NCBI GenBank assembly: GCA_028278225.1
Contig: JANQEU010000072.1
Location: forward strand, 33,206 to 97,205
Length of the DNA: 64,000 nt
Source: Cyclobacteriaceae bacterium
GTDB taxonomy: Bacteria; Bacteroidota; Bacteroidia; Cytophagales; Cyclobacteriaceae
Direction of reading: 5' to 3'
The position numbers were made by a program, and so were the translations under genes. Shown piece by piece: positions 25,880 to 34,994 of the stretch (its first letter is position 1; each line of letters begins with the position of its first letter). The notes under the pieces were generated by a model, which was not told where the DNA came from, ran no database searches, and worked only from the letters and a program-made list of their open reading frames with translations.

Positions 25880-28366
25880 ATGTATCACCACTTGCCTATT
25901 CACATGCTTAAGAGCTTCCTGCTTATTTCCCTGCGAAATATTCGTGACAATAAAGGCGCAGCCTATCTGAACATTGCCTGCCTGACCCTGGCTCTTGCTA
26001 CATGCTTATTCATCTTCAACTATATCAGCTATGAGGCCGGTCATGACAATTACCCGGGTGCGGAAAACGTATACCGGGTGGAAACACAAGTCATCGGCAA
26101 TAGCGCCTCCGGATTTAAGGATGCCCTGTCAGGATCAGATGCGGGACCTTTTTTATGTTCAAACTTTACGGAATTAGAACAGTTCACCCGACTGATCCCA
26201 TTTTCAATAGAAGGAACTGCGTTCTTTCGTTATCAAAGACCGGATGCTGCAGTGGAACAGAGGGTATACATTGAAAAGGCTTACTACGCTGAAAATTCAA
26301 TATTTGACCTGTTTCCCATCACATTGGTCGAAGGTGATAAAGTCACTGCACTTACTACACCGAATTCACTACTGATATCACATTCAACCGCCAAACGGGT
26401 ATTCGGAAAGGAACCGGACACAGGAGCTTCCATAGTCGGGAAAATATTTACAACAGTGGAGACAGGGATCTCTGACAACCAATTTGTAATAACCGGCATC
26501 TTTGAAGATCTGCCGTCAAACTCACACCTGAAATTCGATGCCCTGATCGCCGGTGTATTTCCTGAGGGATCACAAACGGGGGATGGGATACAATCATCCA
26601 AACAGGTGTATACCTATGTTTTAGGATCTGGGAAAATCGAACAATCGAACACCCTGAAAAAAGGACTCCCATATACTATGCATGAAGAGGGCAGCATATT
26701 TCTGAGACCCGTTAAGGAAATCCATCTTTCTTCCGGGGTCTCTAATAACCCTGAACCCGGAGCGAGCAGAGGGCTATTGATCTTTCTGGCCTCTTTAGGG
26801 GTGATTATCCTGCTGCTGGCCATTACCAATTATACGAATAATACCATTTTCAACTCTATTGAGCGGGCTAAGGAAATAGGTATCAGAAAACTCCTTGGAA
26901 TAAAGCCAGGGCAGCTTATAGCGACATTTATTGGCGAAGCTTTGTTGATCAATGTCATCGCTTCAATAATAGCCGTCTTTTTCTACCAATTCGGGATCCG
27001 ACTGGCACCCCTTTTCATGAAAGCCGACAAGACCAGCAAGGTTATTAATCCGATAGAATTTCAATCCATCGGGGAAGCGAACCTGTTGGCGAATGCTTTT
27101 TTTCTCCTTATGGTGTTGATCGTTACTACATTTCTTTCCAGCGTTTATCCCGCCTTTTATTTTAACTCTCTGAATCCCGTTCATCTCCTGAGAGGTAAGC
27201 TGCAGCTAGTGGGTTCCAGGTTGATGAGCGGTGCAAGCAAAACCATAAGATCTCTTTTAATATTTCAACTGACTGCAGCAATCGTATTTCTTTCGTCAGT
27301 CTACATTGTCTCTTCACAATTGAGGCACTTAGAGCAGCAGAGGCAGGAGGCCCTCGAACTAAACGTTACGGGAATCTTTCCCGGCACATCTGGCGCTAAT
27401 ACACTATTTACTAAGAAAACAAAAGATCGTTTCAGGGAACTGATCCAAAAAGGCAGGATCAGGAGTGTGGCATTTTCCAATCTCTACAAGGGAGAGATCA
27501 AATCGAGAGGCTCGGTTACACTCGGAAACCCGGGGAACCCGGGCGATTCACCTGATTTTAAGTGCGATCTGCTGGTGATCGATCATCACTATTGGAGCGA
27601 AACGCCTGAAGTATTCATTGCCGGCCAAAATTTCCATAGTGACTTTGGCCTTGACCCGGAAAACCTGATCATCAATGCTGCCGCAGTACGTCTGTTGGGA
27701 TATGAAGAACTTACTGACATCATTGGCCAGACATTGCGGACAAATGCCGGACCCTTCAAGGTAACGGGTGTAGTGGAAGACCGGAATTTCAGGGAACCAT
27801 CTGTTTTCGCAACAGGTTTTCGCTATCGTACATACCTTGATCTGGATCTATATTATCCGGGGACAGTGGGGCTAAGTCTGAGTCGATTCCTGCATAACAC
27901 GCAAGTTGCACTTTCCTCTCCCCTGCCATATTTTTCCCTGCTGACAAGGGACTACCAAAACCGGCAATTGCTGGAGCAGAATATCTTAAAACTCTTTATG
28001 TTCTTTACTATTGTGGCCGTTGTCATTGCCAGCATCGGTATGTTCGCCCTGTCATCATTTATTTCACAAAAGCGCACCAAGGAGATCGGATTAAGAAAAA
28101 TCCTGGGCGCTACGTCCCTCAGCGCCATGGGATTACTGATTTATGATTTTCTTAAATTGGTACTTATTGGTTCTGTTTTTTCCATTCCGCTGATACTGTA
28201 CGGCAGCAGGATATGGTTGGAAAACTACACCTACCGGATCACAGTCGGTCCCTTAATGGTCATTTTGCCAGTTCTGATGATCCTGATGGTATCCTTCACA
28301 GTTGTTTCTAAAAAGTGCTGGAAAACGGCCATCGCAAACCCAATCAGGGCGATTGAGGTGGATTAA
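25880..28366 (+). CDS. FtsX/MacB-like ABC transporter permease (1)
   Basis: About 828 residues. It has the Bacteroidota FtsX-like layout: N-terminal TM in KSFLLISLRNIRDNKGAAYLNIACLTLALATC, a large periplasmic MacB_PCD-like domain, three TMs around 300-440 with the ERAKEIGIRKLLGI coupling motif, a second periplasmic domain, and a final FtsX block with QKRTKEIGLRKILGA. The ATG at 25880 is used; the ATG at 25904 (MLKS) would give the commonest family N-terminus. No ABC ATPase gene is adjacent, as is usual for this expanded family. Putative efflux or lipoprotein/peptide export role in the inner membrane. Confidence 0.88.
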   Translation: MYHHLPIHMLKSFLLISLRNIRDNKGAAYLNIACLTLALATCLFIFNYISYEAGHDNYPGAENVYRVETQVIGNSASGFKDALSGSDAGPFLCSNFTELEQFTRLIPFSIEGTAFFRYQRPDAAVEQRVYIEKAYYAENSIFDLFPITLVEGDKVTALTTPNSLLISHSTAKRVFGKEPDTGASIVGKIFTTVETGISDNQFVITGIFEDLPSNSHLKFDALIAGVFPEGSQTGDGIQSSKQVYTYVLGSGKIEQSNTLKKGLPYTMHEEGSIFLRPVKEIHLSSGVSNNPEPGASRGLLIFLASLGVIILLLAITNYTNNTIFNSIERAKEIGIRKLLGIKPGQLIATFIGEALLINVIASIIAVFFYQFGIRLAPLFMKADKTSKVINPIEFQSIGEANLLANAFFLLMVLIVTTFLSSVYPAFYFNSLNPVHLLRGKLQLVGSRLMSGASKTIRSLLIFQLTAAIVFLSSVYIVSSQLRHLEQQRQEALELNVTGIFPGTSGANTLFTKKTKDRFRELIQKGRIRSVAFSNLYKGEIKSRGSVTLGNPGNPGDSPDFKCDLLVIDHHYWSETPEVFIAGQNFHSDFGLDPENLIINAAAVRLLGYEELTDIIGQTLRTNAGPFKVTGVVEDRNFREPSVFATGFRYRTYLDLDLYYPGTVGLSLSRFLHNTQVALSSPLPYFSLLTRDYQNRQLLEQNILKLFMFFTIVAVVIASIGMFALSSFISQKRTKEIGLRKILGATSLSAMGLLIYDFLKLVLIGSVFSIPLILYGSRIWLENYTYRITVGPLMVILPVLMILMVSFTVVSKKCWKTAIANPIRAIEVD

Positions 28367-28394
28367 AGATGTGATTAAAATGAGTAAACGGAAA

Positions 28395-28487
28395 AGAGGG
28401 TGTCTCAAAAGCTAATCCACTGTCAGGTTGACTTGGCGTCCCCGAGGCTCTTGAAACCTATTTTTTTGAGCTTTTGAGACACCCTCT
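28395..28487. repeat. MITE-like element with 19-bp perfect terminal inverted repeats
   Basis: AGAGGGTGTCTCAAAAGCT (28395-28413) is repeated inverted at 28469-28487 with a 55-nt centre. The end sequence (GGTGTCTCAAAA-type) resembles terminal repeats of IS1182-like insertion sequences common in Bacteroidota (recollection of family). The centre contains a TGTCAGGTTGA stretch related to one at 55019-55030. It sits between convergent genes and may also act as a bidirectional terminator. Confidence 0.65.
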
Positions 28488-28508
28488 CTCATCTGATGTA
28501 ATATCCAA

Positions 28509-29687
28509 TTATTGGATAGTTACCTGTTTCTTTATGCCGGGCATCGTGGCATCACGAGCATAGTTTAGACTGGTGATGCGGAAGTCCCATGTGCCGTGGG
28601 GTACGTCATACAGCCAGAAAGTACTGCCGGTAGTTGTGTACTCATTGGTCTGTACGGGCGTGCTGCTCCAGGGCGGGAGTCGCTCAACACGATAGCGGTA
28701 CATGCGTACGGACTGATAACTCATGGTAACCTTCACATCTTTGGTCGTGGGAGATGCGTAATACTGGGTCAGGCTGCTGATCACCGGTGCCGAATAACCG
28801 GCAGGGTACAGGTAAATGGAGGCTTCCTCGTCGTTGCTGCTGAAATCGATTGTGGTGGAAGTACCAAAAACCGGTATCATAATGGATGATCCGTCGCTGG
28901 TCGGCGTACCCACGAGTTTGTTTGCTCCCAACACATCATTCCCGCAGGCGGGTGGTGTGGTGGTACTGGTGTAATTTACCAGTTCATCATTGCCATTAAT
29001 GGGGTCGTCATGCCTGAAACCAAGGGTGTGACCGATTTCGTGACGAATTACCGTTTCCCGGTTCCCCTGGGTAGCGGATGGGTCGGCGTCATTGATGGAT
29101 ATCCATGAACCGGGTTGTCCGTCCGCCGGAAATTCCGCTGCAGCATAGGCGCCACCCAGGTTTCGGGCACAAGCTGGCAGGGCAGTGTCATTGTCCGCGT
29201 AGAATATGATATCGGCAGCTCCGGCTGTTGCGACCTCATTGAAACTTACACGGCAGGAAGAGATATCTTCCCAGTCCTGTGTGGCTGCATCGATGGCTCC
29301 CTCCCAATCGCCGGGTATGGGTCCTACGCTGTTGTCGATGAAGTAGTCAATGTTAAGTACGTTGTTGAAGTCAACAACGGAACCAGTGTTAACCACAAAT
29401 TGCGAAGTTCTGCCGGCTGATATATCCTGTTTACCCTCTTCGATCTTTTTCCTGATCACATCGAGCCGGATGTACAGGTCGCCCTCTACAAGTACATGTT
29501 CATCGTACAGTTTTGCATCAGTCAGGTCAAAGCCCTGGCAATCGAGATAGTCGTAAAGCTCAGTATCCTGTGCCAGGTCCACGTACGGCTGCTGTGGTGC
29601 AATGTAGCGTTCATCGTCTTCTGTCCCACAGCGGAAAATGATCAGGGCCGATAGCACCATGATCCATAAGCTAGTTCTCTTTTTCAT
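28509..29687 (-). CDS. M57-type (dual-action HEIGH) metalloprotease, lipoprotein
   Basis: 392 residues. The signal peptide ends in IIFRC, with a predicted lipidated Cys20, so it is envelope-anchored. The zinc site is HEIGHTLGFRH with His216, Glu217, His220 and His226, the metzincin-like pattern of Peptidase_M57. The pro/N-terminal region (~30-100) precedes a catalytic domain of ~110-290, followed by a C-terminal beta-sandwich (~295-390) with a YRVERLPP strand. Family members are secreted proteases of Bacteroidota and Myxococcota. No T9SS tail is visible. It is convergent with the permease gene across the MITE. Confidence 0.88.
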   Translation of the reverse strand: MKKRTSLWIMVLSALIIFRCGTEDDERYIAPQQPYVDLAQDTELYDYLDCQGFDLTDAKLYDEHVLVEGDLYIRLDVIRKKIEEGKQDISAGRTSQFVVNTGSVVDFNNVLNIDYFIDNSVGPIPGDWEGAIDAATQDWEDISSCRVSFNEVATAGAADIIFYADNDTALPACARNLGGAYAAAEFPADGQPGSWISINDADPSATQGNRETVIRHEIGHTLGFRHDDPINGNDELVNYTSTTTPPACGNDVLGANKLVGTPTSDGSSIMIPVFGTSTTIDFSSNDEEASIYLYPAGYSAPVISSLTQYYASPTTKDVKVTMSYQSVRMYRYRVERLPPWSSTPVQTNEYTTTGSTFWLYDVPHGTWDFRITSLNYARDATMPGIKKQVTIQ

Positions 29688-30109
29688 GAGTAATAAAATT
29701 TAGTGTTTGGTTATTGAAATATGTTAAAAAAGTCCACGTTACCGCCCTGTCGACGGTGATGACAGGTTTACCAGGTATGTAAAATCCGTCATTACTTTTT
29801 CTCAGGACTATTTTGACCGGGAAGGATCGGAAAACCGGCGGCGGCAGCCTTTGCTGGAAGATAATACGGCCACCGCCGGATATTGAAAAGCTGGTTCCGG
29901 GTCCCATAGCCTGTGGTTCTTAATGAGACAGTGAATTTACAACGAAATGAGGTTCCGGGAAATGACATTAGTCATAACGTGTTAATTAATTGGGGGTTTT
30001 TATCTGCCTTTCCCTCTGACGCTGTTTTCCATGGCATTAAAGTTGACGTTTTGACTCCTCAAAAATCATCAAAAATCCTGTATCTTAATACCCCCTTCAA
30101 TTACCAGGT
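29688..30109. other. 420-nt divergent intergenic region
   Basis: Should hold promoters for the metalloprotease (minus) and HNH protein (plus). No exact -7 box was found. The segment 29740-29907 is GC-richer and open on the minus strand for 78 codons but shows no family features; it could be a gene remnant. Confidence 0.35.
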
Positions 30110-31399
30110 ATGGCTAACAAGGTTGCATTATCAAAGTTTTTATCCTCCATCATCGACTCCATAGCCTCGGAGTGGCTATCCAGAATCAGCAAGCGATCGA
30201 AGGCAAAATTCAGCAGGACACATTATTACAAATCCTGCATGGCGCATCTGGCTACCAGTGGGTGGCGGACAAGGCAAGCTGACAGACACATTACCCATAA
30301 TGAAATGATCACTACTTTATATGACATTCAAGAGGATCTGGAGATCGACCCGCTTTTATCCCTGAGAGAAATTACTGGAATAATGGATGAGGCACAGACT
30401 ATTTTTCGGGAATCCGAACCTTATCAGATCCCCTGGATACTGGGTCATGCGTTACTTTCGGATATCAGGATTCCCGAAGGGGAAGTGATCAGTCCATTAG
30501 TGGCGGAAGCCTTTGGGAAACTGTGTGTCGATATGCAAGATGCCGTATATGATTATTCCTATGAAAATGCATTTTTCAGTTGTGATGACAAGGAATATGA
30601 GCAAAGAAAAGAGAAAGATCAGGAGCCAGAAACAAACTCTCCCCCGGTAACGGAAAGCTCAAAGCAATTTAAGGACTTCAATCACTACTGGTCTACCAGG
30701 GAGTGGTCAGGTTTTGAAGAACGGATAAAGAAAAAACATACGCTTGGAACAACCGTTCAGGTGCACTCCTATTACGTAACAACCACTCAGAAGCTAAAGG
30801 AATTCATAGCGTCATCGGAAAATGAAAAGGAAGTGTACATTTCCATAGTAAAGTACCTCCTTGAGCACCGGGACATTATCATTGACCTGGAATTCTTCGA
30901 GATCATGAAAGCACTTGACCTGTCGCACAACGAATTGTTTTCCAGCCTGCAGAAGCTGACGCTGGCAGGTGTGATCGGGGCAAAGGTCAGGCAGTATTTC
31001 ATGGGGCCGGCAACCATGTACGCCATAACCGGAGAATTGGTTCCACGCGTGAAGAAAATACGACGACGGGTCACACCTGCGATCAGGCGGGAATTGCTCA
31101 AAAGGTCCGGCAACCGGTGCCAGATCATGAATTGTTCATTTTGCGGGAACGAGAAACTCCCGGCAAAAGAGCTGCATATCGATCACCTGATCGCATTCGA
31201 TACCTGTAAAAGGAACCGGATAGAGCCGGATGCAAATCCTGAAAATCTGAGGGTCCTGTGCGCCGGAATAAACCGGTGGAAATCCTCGAAACCGACAATG
31301 GATCTGGAGTTCCACAAGCCGCTGCCTCCTCCTCTTTTGACTTCAAAAGAATGGGAAGAGATTAAGCTTGACAGGAAAAGGCGAAAACCATCAGGATGA
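30110..31399 (+). CDS. HNH endonuclease-domain protein with unknown N-terminal region
   Basis: 429 residues. The first ~330 are helical, with acidic patches (DKEYEQRKEKDQEPE near 165-180) and a possible winged-helix region near 270-320 (LDLSHNELFSSLQKLTLAGVIGAKV). The C-terminal ~93 residues are an HNH/zinc-finger nuclease: Cys337, CSFC, the His-Asp-His core ELHIDH (His356, Asp358, His359), NLRVLC and a terminal Asn. No methylase, transposase or immunity-like gene is adjacent. It may be a modification-dependent nuclease or defence effector, or a housekeeping HNH of unknown function. Confidence 0.75.
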   Translation: MANKVALSKFLSSIIDSIASEWLSRISKRSKAKFSRTHYYKSCMAHLATSGWRTRQADRHITHNEMITTLYDIQEDLEIDPLLSLREITGIMDEAQTIFRESEPYQIPWILGHALLSDIRIPEGEVISPLVAEAFGKLCVDMQDAVYDYSYENAFFSCDDKEYEQRKEKDQEPETNSPPVTESSKQFKDFNHYWSTREWSGFEERIKKKHTLGTTVQVHSYYVTTTQKLKEFIASSENEKEVYISIVKYLLEHRDIIIDLEFFEIMKALDLSHNELFSSLQKLTLAGVIGAKVRQYFMGPATMYAITGELVPRVKKIRRRVTPAIRRELLKRSGNRCQIMNCSFCGNEKLPAKELHIDHLIAFDTCKRNRIEPDANPENLRVLCAGINRWKSSKPTMDLEFHKPLPPPLLTSKEWEEIKLDRKRRKPSG

Positions 31400-31503
31400 G
31401 ATGTTGCTTCGAAAATCCCGATTTCTGATGGTAACGAAGGATACCTTTCTTCTCTGACATCAAATAGCCACCAATCAGCCAAAATGTAACAGCCGTTAAA
31501 TAA

Positions 31504-32244
31504 TCAATTCACCTTGATATAGGCATAAAGTCCGACATTTTTAGGACGTGTTTCGGATTTCCAACCGCTGTGGGTTTTAGTGGTTCCGGAATAATCTAAA
31601 TCAATAGAATGAGAATGACTACCGGTAGCACTGCTATTATCCCAATAACTACTTGTTTCGACCTCTGAGTTAGGATCAAAATATATTCCATGAGAGCTAT
31701 TGTCCCAATCCCCTGTAATAGAGCCGGGTCGCCTTGCTGTATAATATTTTGAAGTATTGAACTTTGAAACACTGATTTCTACATTGTGGCTATGACGACC
31801 CTTTGACTGTGTTTTTCCTTTGATATTACCGGAATATTTGTGGGTATGTTTCTTGATGAAATCTTTTTCCTGTGATCCTACCTTTCTGTCTTTCCAGGTA
31901 TCGATTCCTTCTCCGTTATAATTCATAGCCCTTAAAAAATAACCCCGGGCATCAGGAAGTGAATCCTTCAGGTGCTCAAACAGGCTGTAATCATATTCGC
32001 TTTGTATCCTGGTGGTAAGCTCCCAGGACGGATCCATGGGTTGTCCATCCAGCAACACCCAGCCCCTGTTCTGGTCGTCATTCAAAAACTCATCAGGGGG
32101 AATTAAGTTGTAAATGACCGTTCCGATAGGTACTTCCGGCGAACCACCTGACTGGAATTTGGATCCTATGAAAATCAATCCGATTCCTATAAGGAACAAT
32201 GTAGTCAAATTGATACTGTACTGTGATAAAGATTTCATGAGCAT
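31504..32244 (-). CDS. Membrane-anchored tail-fibre-tip-like protein with HxH motifs
   Basis: 246 residues. An N-terminal TM anchor (~11-28) without a cleavage site places the rest outside the inner membrane. The ectodomain resembles phage short/long tail-fibre receptor-binding tips: PIGTVIYNLIPP, GWVLLDGQ, LPDARGYFLRAMN, KVGSQEKDFIKKHTH and terminal ETRPKNVGLYAYIKVN. HTH (133-135), HSH (151-153) and HSH (210-212) correspond to the metal-chelating HxH motifs of T4 gp37/gp12 tips (family knowledge). It lies 4 nt behind the 905-aa gene, last of a four-gene run. No other phage structural gene is present, so this is a domesticated or host-encoded use of the fold. Confidence 0.8.
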   Translation of the reverse strand: MLMKSLSQYSINLTTLFLIGIGLIFIGSKFQSGGSPEVPIGTVIYNLIPPDEFLNDDQNRGWVLLDGQPMDPSWELTTRIQSEYDYSLFEHLKDSLPDARGYFLRAMNYNGEGIDTWKDRKVGSQEKDFIKKHTHKYSGNIKGKTQSKGRHSHNVEISVSKFNTSKYYTARRPGSITGDWDNSSHGIYFDPNSEVETSSYWDNSSATGSHSHSIDLDYSGTTKTHSGWKSETRPKNVGLYAYIKVN

Positions 32245-32248
32245 GGTT

Positions 32249-34966
32249 TTAGTTAAGGTATATCTTCTTCAGTGCGAACAAATTATTCTTGTCCAGATCG
32301 TTTATTGTCTCTAACTCCGCTGATAGTATCAGGTACTTCTTATGTATGTCGATCATTTCATAATACCCTCTTGGCAGCACTCTCTCCGGAGAGTTGATAA
32401 TTACCATAGCTTCCTCTCCCCTGATTTCAATTTCCGTAACCGGATCATCCTGATCCAAACGTTGTATCCTGAAGCTATTTTTATCGATAACAGCCTGAAA
32501 ATCTTTGCCTAAGGGTATTAAATGGGAATCATTCCTCGACTTCAGGTATTTGGCAAAATTGAATACCAGGTACTGATTGTATTTCAGTGCGTAGATCCAT
32601 TTCATTTTTTCATCTGCGGAAATGTTGGAGCTTGAGATCTTACTCCTGATATGCCCCAGCACCATTGTCCCCGAGAACAAGGATTGCTGGGCGATCGTGA
32701 TTTCCAGAAGCCGTTTGTAATAATTGACGGCATTGGTAACAACCCTCAGCTTCAAATATGCCCCGTATTCATCCGGATCGATGAGTTCTTCACCCAGGCT
32801 GCCGGATTTTGCCATCATGGGCAAAGCGTACAGATAGTATTTTGTAATGTCAATTATCGCATTCATGTTGTTCAATGCATCCGGATCCATATCATTAATA
32901 GCATCGACCGTATTTAGCAGATCCTCCCTGTTGTACCAGCTTGCGTCGGCTCTTCTTAATTTTCTGGCGATCTCGATATCATTGTTGCCGGCAATTTCTT
33001 TGGAAGGATTTAGCAGTGCCACATAGGCAGCCTCCCTGTTATAGGTACTTCCATATTTTGAGTTCCACAGATCCCGCAGCATGGCGAAATGACTTTTATA
33101 GTCCGACAGCCTTATATCACTTAAACTCACATTATCAAAACACTTATTGTAATCCAGGGAAAGCGTTGCCGGATTGCTCGTGTTGGGCAGATCCCTGAGT
33201 CCTTTGATGCATTCCGGAACGTAATATTCCCCGTAATCATCCAAAGAGTTTAACCTGCCGTCTACGGTGGCTTCGATCAAATCATTTTCCATAATACCAC
33301 GGCACTGAAAGGCTTCCAGGCTGGCTTCCTGGATAGCGCTTGAAATACAGTTGTTTTGATTGATCAGAAAATTCAATTTTTGCTGGATTGTTTCTATTTC
33401 ACCGACGGTATAAATGTGAAATTCTCTAAGCTCCCGGTGGAGTTTGACCACTTTCGAATCAATCTCCGAAAGAATGGAAACGATCATTGAATCGTTTTTC
33501 ATTATTTGTTTGTGAAGGTTGTCTATTAATTCCCAGGTGATCTGATCGTTTTCGATCATCTGGCGGTGCATGTCGTTTATCTGCTCACTTATCTGCTCCT
33601 GATTTTTGACGATAGCCGCCTGGTTTTTGATAATGGTCTGCTGATTTTGCATGATCCTTTTCTGATTTTCAAAGACCTGGTTGAAACCTTTTGCCATCAT
33701 ATTGGCCAATGCCACATTGCCGCTCCGTTTTTTCTTCCTTCCTCCTCCGAAAAGACTGCTTATTCCACTCGCAATTGAGCTGATGCCACCCAGGAAATCA
33801 CCTGCATAAAGTTGCCCTACCCCCAGTCCGACATCTCCCACAATTTCATAAGCCTCGTAGATATCTTCACTCGTGAAACCAAATGCATCGCGAAGGGGAC
33901 CGTCAAATATTCCGATGGTCGAATAATACATGTATTTGGCGCTCAGTTCTTTGTGGGTCTGATTGATAAAGAAGTCATCGAAGCTTTTTCCGGTCAGGTT
34001 TGCCAATTCCAGTTTTGCTATATCCAGATCGCCGTTGACAAGCTTCTGAATTTCGTTCCATCCCTTCTCCACTTCACCGGCAATATTTTCAATATCTTCG
34101 ATACTACTGATCACATTTTCTACCTCGGTGGCTATGGTCTCTATTTTGCCCAGGTGATTGTTATCTACAAGGCCCAGGAAAATTTCGTTTTGTTTCAGGA
34201 GCTTAATGGCTTCTACAGGTGACGTATTCTTTATTCGCTCGTAGTCCTGCAGGTTTTTCTCTACTTCTGTTCTGATGGTCTGGAGGCTACCGAATTGCGC
34301 AAATTTGAATTCTACCAATAACTGGTAACCTTTCCCAAAATCTTCAATTTTCTCGTTTATCTGACCGACATTGGTATTGATCACTTTGTGAATCGATTCA
34401 AATTCATCGCCCAGTTCAGTTTCCAGTTTCCCCTTTACCCTGGCATCCAGAACTGTGTTAATTCCGTCCGCACTGATGTCAAAGAACTGATCGCCGGGAA
34501 TGCCGGCAAGTTCATCGGTCAGCCCGGTAATCAGAGAATCAGGAATGGACAGTTTGCCGATTTCTTCGATGATCAATCCCCTGGCTTTTGTCAGGTCAGC
34601 CTCCAGTTCATTTGATTTTTCCTCTAAGGCAATCTCGAATCTCCTGGAGCCTATTACTTCAATTATATCCGGGATTTCATCCCGGTTGAAAGGAGAACTA
34701 ATACCAACATAATCCACATTTGTCAGACTTCTTATATTTTGATGTTTGATGTATTCCGGGATATTGGCTTCAAACTTCTCCACATACTGCTTTTGCAACA
34801 CATCAATTTCAGTAGTTTTCAGGGGAAGGGACTCCATACTTTGCATAGAATTCACCAGGAATCTATCGATGTAATAAATTCCGGATAGATTGCGAGTGGC
34901 GTTGCCCTGTGATTGGGCATGATGACAGAGTACTACAACCAGGAGATAAAAGATTAGGTTTTTCAT
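32249..34966 (-). CDS. Large secreted coiled-coil protein of unknown function
   Basis: 905 residues, family not recognised. A signal peptide (MKNLIFYLLVVVLCHHAQSQ) implies export. Residues ~45-330 are long amphipathic helices; 375-409 is a Gly-rich hydrophobic stretch (VGLGVGQLYAGDF, GGISSIASGISSLFGGG) followed by a basic KKKR at 411-414. Residues ~420-540 form a strong coiled-coil with a repeating NQ pattern (MQNQQTIIKNQAAIVKNQ). The C-terminal ~350 residues are mixed helical. Long helices around a hydrophobic hairpin recall alpha-pore-forming toxins, but this is analogy only. It sits between the T9SS-tailed gene (28-nt gap) and the tail-tip gene. Confidence 0.75.
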   Translation of the reverse strand: MKNLIFYLLVVVLCHHAQSQGNATRNLSGIYYIDRFLVNSMQSMESLPLKTTEIDVLQKQYVEKFEANIPEYIKHQNIRSLTNVDYVGISSPFNRDEIPDIIEVIGSRRFEIALEEKSNELEADLTKARGLIIEEIGKLSIPDSLITGLTDELAGIPGDQFFDISADGINTVLDARVKGKLETELGDEFESIHKVINTNVGQINEKIEDFGKGYQLLVEFKFAQFGSLQTIRTEVEKNLQDYERIKNTSPVEAIKLLKQNEIFLGLVDNNHLGKIETIATEVENVISSIEDIENIAGEVEKGWNEIQKLVNGDLDIAKLELANLTGKSFDDFFINQTHKELSAKYMYYSTIGIFDGPLRDAFGFTSEDIYEAYEIVGDVGLGVGQLYAGDFLGGISSIASGISSLFGGGRKKKRSGNVALANMMAKGFNQVFENQKRIMQNQQTIIKNQAAIVKNQEQISEQINDMHRQMIENDQITWELIDNLHKQIMKNDSMIVSILSEIDSKVVKLHRELREFHIYTVGEIETIQQKLNFLINQNNCISSAIQEASLEAFQCRGIMENDLIEATVDGRLNSLDDYGEYYVPECIKGLRDLPNTSNPATLSLDYNKCFDNVSLSDIRLSDYKSHFAMLRDLWNSKYGSTYNREAAYVALLNPSKEIAGNNDIEIARKLRRADASWYNREDLLNTVDAINDMDPDALNNMNAIIDITKYYLYALPMMAKSGSLGEELIDPDEYGAYLKLRVVTNAVNYYKRLLEITIAQQSLFSGTMVLGHIRSKISSSNISADEKMKWIYALKYNQYLVFNFAKYLKSRNDSHLIPLGKDFQAVIDKNSFRIQRLDQDDPVTEIEIRGEEAMVIINSPERVLPRGYYEMIDIHKKYLILSAELETINDLDKNNLFALKKIYLN

Positions 34967-34994
34967 TTATAATTTACCAAAGGATTATTTGCAA

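Noticed and set aside
29671..29907. Minus-strand frame of 78 codons upstream of the M57 protease
   Set aside because: Overlaps the protease start, lacks a recognisable domain and ends in AT-rich leader sequence; could be a gene remnant but not supportable.
31504..32244. Prophage remnant as explanation for the tail-tip protein
   Set aside because: No other phage structural, lysis or integrase genes nearby, and the protein has a TM anchor and operon-like packing with secreted host-type proteins.
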